A stretch of 5,919 nucleotides of DNA, taken from NCBI GenBank assembly GCA_946538795.1, contig CAMNGY010000115.1, forward strand, positions 1 to 5,919. The letters are read 5' to 3'. Origin of the DNA: an uncultured Treponema sp. (lineage in GTDB: Bacteria > Spirochaetota > Spirochaetia > Treponematales > Treponemataceae). Under the pieces are notes generated by a model. It did not search any database, had not been told where the DNA came from, and worked only from the letters and a program-made list of their open reading frames with translations. The position numbers and the translations under genes were made by a program. Numbering within the stretch: position 1 is the first letter of the stretch; each line of letters starts with the position of its first letter. This document shows positions 5,547 to 5,919 of the stretch, one piece after another.

Positions 5547-5576
5547 TTGCCCAGACCGCCCCGTTCGTGCTAAATT
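5547..5576 (+). promoter_or_regulatory. candidate promoter of the GH95 gene, implying a leaderless mRNA
   Basis: TTGCCC (5547-5552) and TAAATT (5571-5576) are separated by 18 bases, and a TG one base upstream of the -10 (5568-5569) makes it an extended -10. Only six bases separate the -10 from the A of ATG at 5583, so transcription would start at or beside the start codon. No Shine-Dalgarno sequence precedes the ATG, which agrees with a leaderless message. Confidence 0.45.
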
Positions 5577-5582
5577 CTTCCT

Positions 5583-5919
5583 ATGGACACGATAAGTTAT
5601 AAAGAGGCCGCCAAGGATTCCGGCACCGCGTTCCCCATCGGCAACGGACGACTGGGAGCGATGGTTTTCGGAGGGGTTGACTCGCAGGTCATATCCCTGA
5701 GCGAGGAATCCCTGTGGTCCTCTCCATTCATAGACCGGGTGAACAGAAGCTGCAGGAAAGACTTTTCCAAGATAAAGAAACTCTGCTCCGAGGGCAGGGA
5801 CAACGAGGCCGCGGAGCTTATGAAAGAGAGCGTCCGCCCGGTGCCGGACAGGCCCGCCCGCTACAAGGGCGCGGGAAACTTCCGCATAGACTTCTTCTCC
5901 TCTGCCGACCGCAGCCCCC
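5583..5919 (+). CDS. GH95 family glycoside hydrolase (alpha-L-fucosidase type), 5' part only
   Basis: The first 112 codons are present and the frame is still open at the window edge. Residues 17-31 (FPIGNGRLGAMVFGG) and 39-52 (LSEESLWSSPFIDR) match the N-terminal signature of GH95 enzymes, usually LPIGNGRLGAMVFGG followed by LNEDTLWSG.P. The stretch FSKIKKLCSEGRDNEAAELM corresponds to the helix that follows. Characterised GH95 enzymes are inverting 1,2-alpha-L-fucosidases, with some alpha-L-galactosidases, acting on host glycans or plant xyloglucan. The catalytic residues lie far downstream and cannot be checked; full proteins are about 750-800 residues. ATG 5583 is the first start after an in-frame TAA at 5571-5573. 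No signal peptide is present, so it is probably cytoplasmic, acting on imported oligosaccharides. There is no ribosome binding site. It diverges from the parC operon across 275 bases. Confidence 0.88.
   Translation, partial: MDTISYKEAAKDSGTAFPIGNGRLGAMVFGGVDSQVISLSEESLWSSPFIDRVNRSCRKDFSKIKKLCSEGRDNEAAELMKESVRPVPDRPARYKGAGNFRIDFFSSADRSP

Noticed and set aside
1..5919. CRISPR array, defence island, tRNA/rRNA or intact insertion sequence
   Set aside because: I saw no regularly spaced repeats of CRISPR size, no cloverleaf or rRNA sequence and no transposase with terminal repeats.

Overview
The window is GC-rich bacterial chromosome, most probably from a spirochaete of the Treponema group. The main reason is the 645-residue type IIA topoisomerase A subunit. 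It is short and lacks a full C-terminal pinwheel. As recalled (no search was run), its motifs (IRDRAI near the N-terminus, HPHGDASIG, EKQGNFGN, APRYIE, GAEGIAVGM) match spirochaetal ParC proteins better than gyrase A. The neighbours fit a gut or rumen commensal: a GH95 fucosidase-type enzyme, a histidine phosphatase of a type common in gut Firmicutes, and a decayed Rpn/PD-(D/E)XK 'transposase-like' nuclease gene. The genus assignment is inference.

Layout. Positions 1-119 are non-coding and hold three 15-bp tandem repeats and a GC-rich hairpin. A small four-helix membrane protein lies on the minus strand (120-536), with a clear ribosome binding site and a sigma70-like promoter at 599-627. On the plus strand, 693-1021 is the remnant of an Rpn-family nuclease gene that has lost its N-terminus and an internal block. 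A tight four-gene minus-strand operon then runs from 5307 down to 1059: parC-like topoisomerase IV subunit A, a multi-spanning membrane protein, a YigZ/IMPACT-family protein and a histidine phosphatase. The junctions are TAA directly followed by ATG, an ATGA overlap, and a 10-base overlap in which the phosphatase starts at TTG behind a strong Shine-Dalgarno sequence inside yigZ. Diverging from parC, on the plus strand, is the 5' end of a GH95 glycoside hydrolase gene that runs off the window.

The most unusual stretch is the 275-bp divergent intergenic region (5308-5582). It holds several nested, partly mutually exclusive inverted repeats, a perfect TATAAT inside a 23-bp palindrome, and a second promoter whose -10 lies so close to the GH95 ATG that the transcript may be leaderless. 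I see no defence system, CRISPR array, intact mobile element or structural RNA gene. The operon looks like housekeeping genes plus metabolic or repair functions, and no functional link between its members can be shown from sequence alone.
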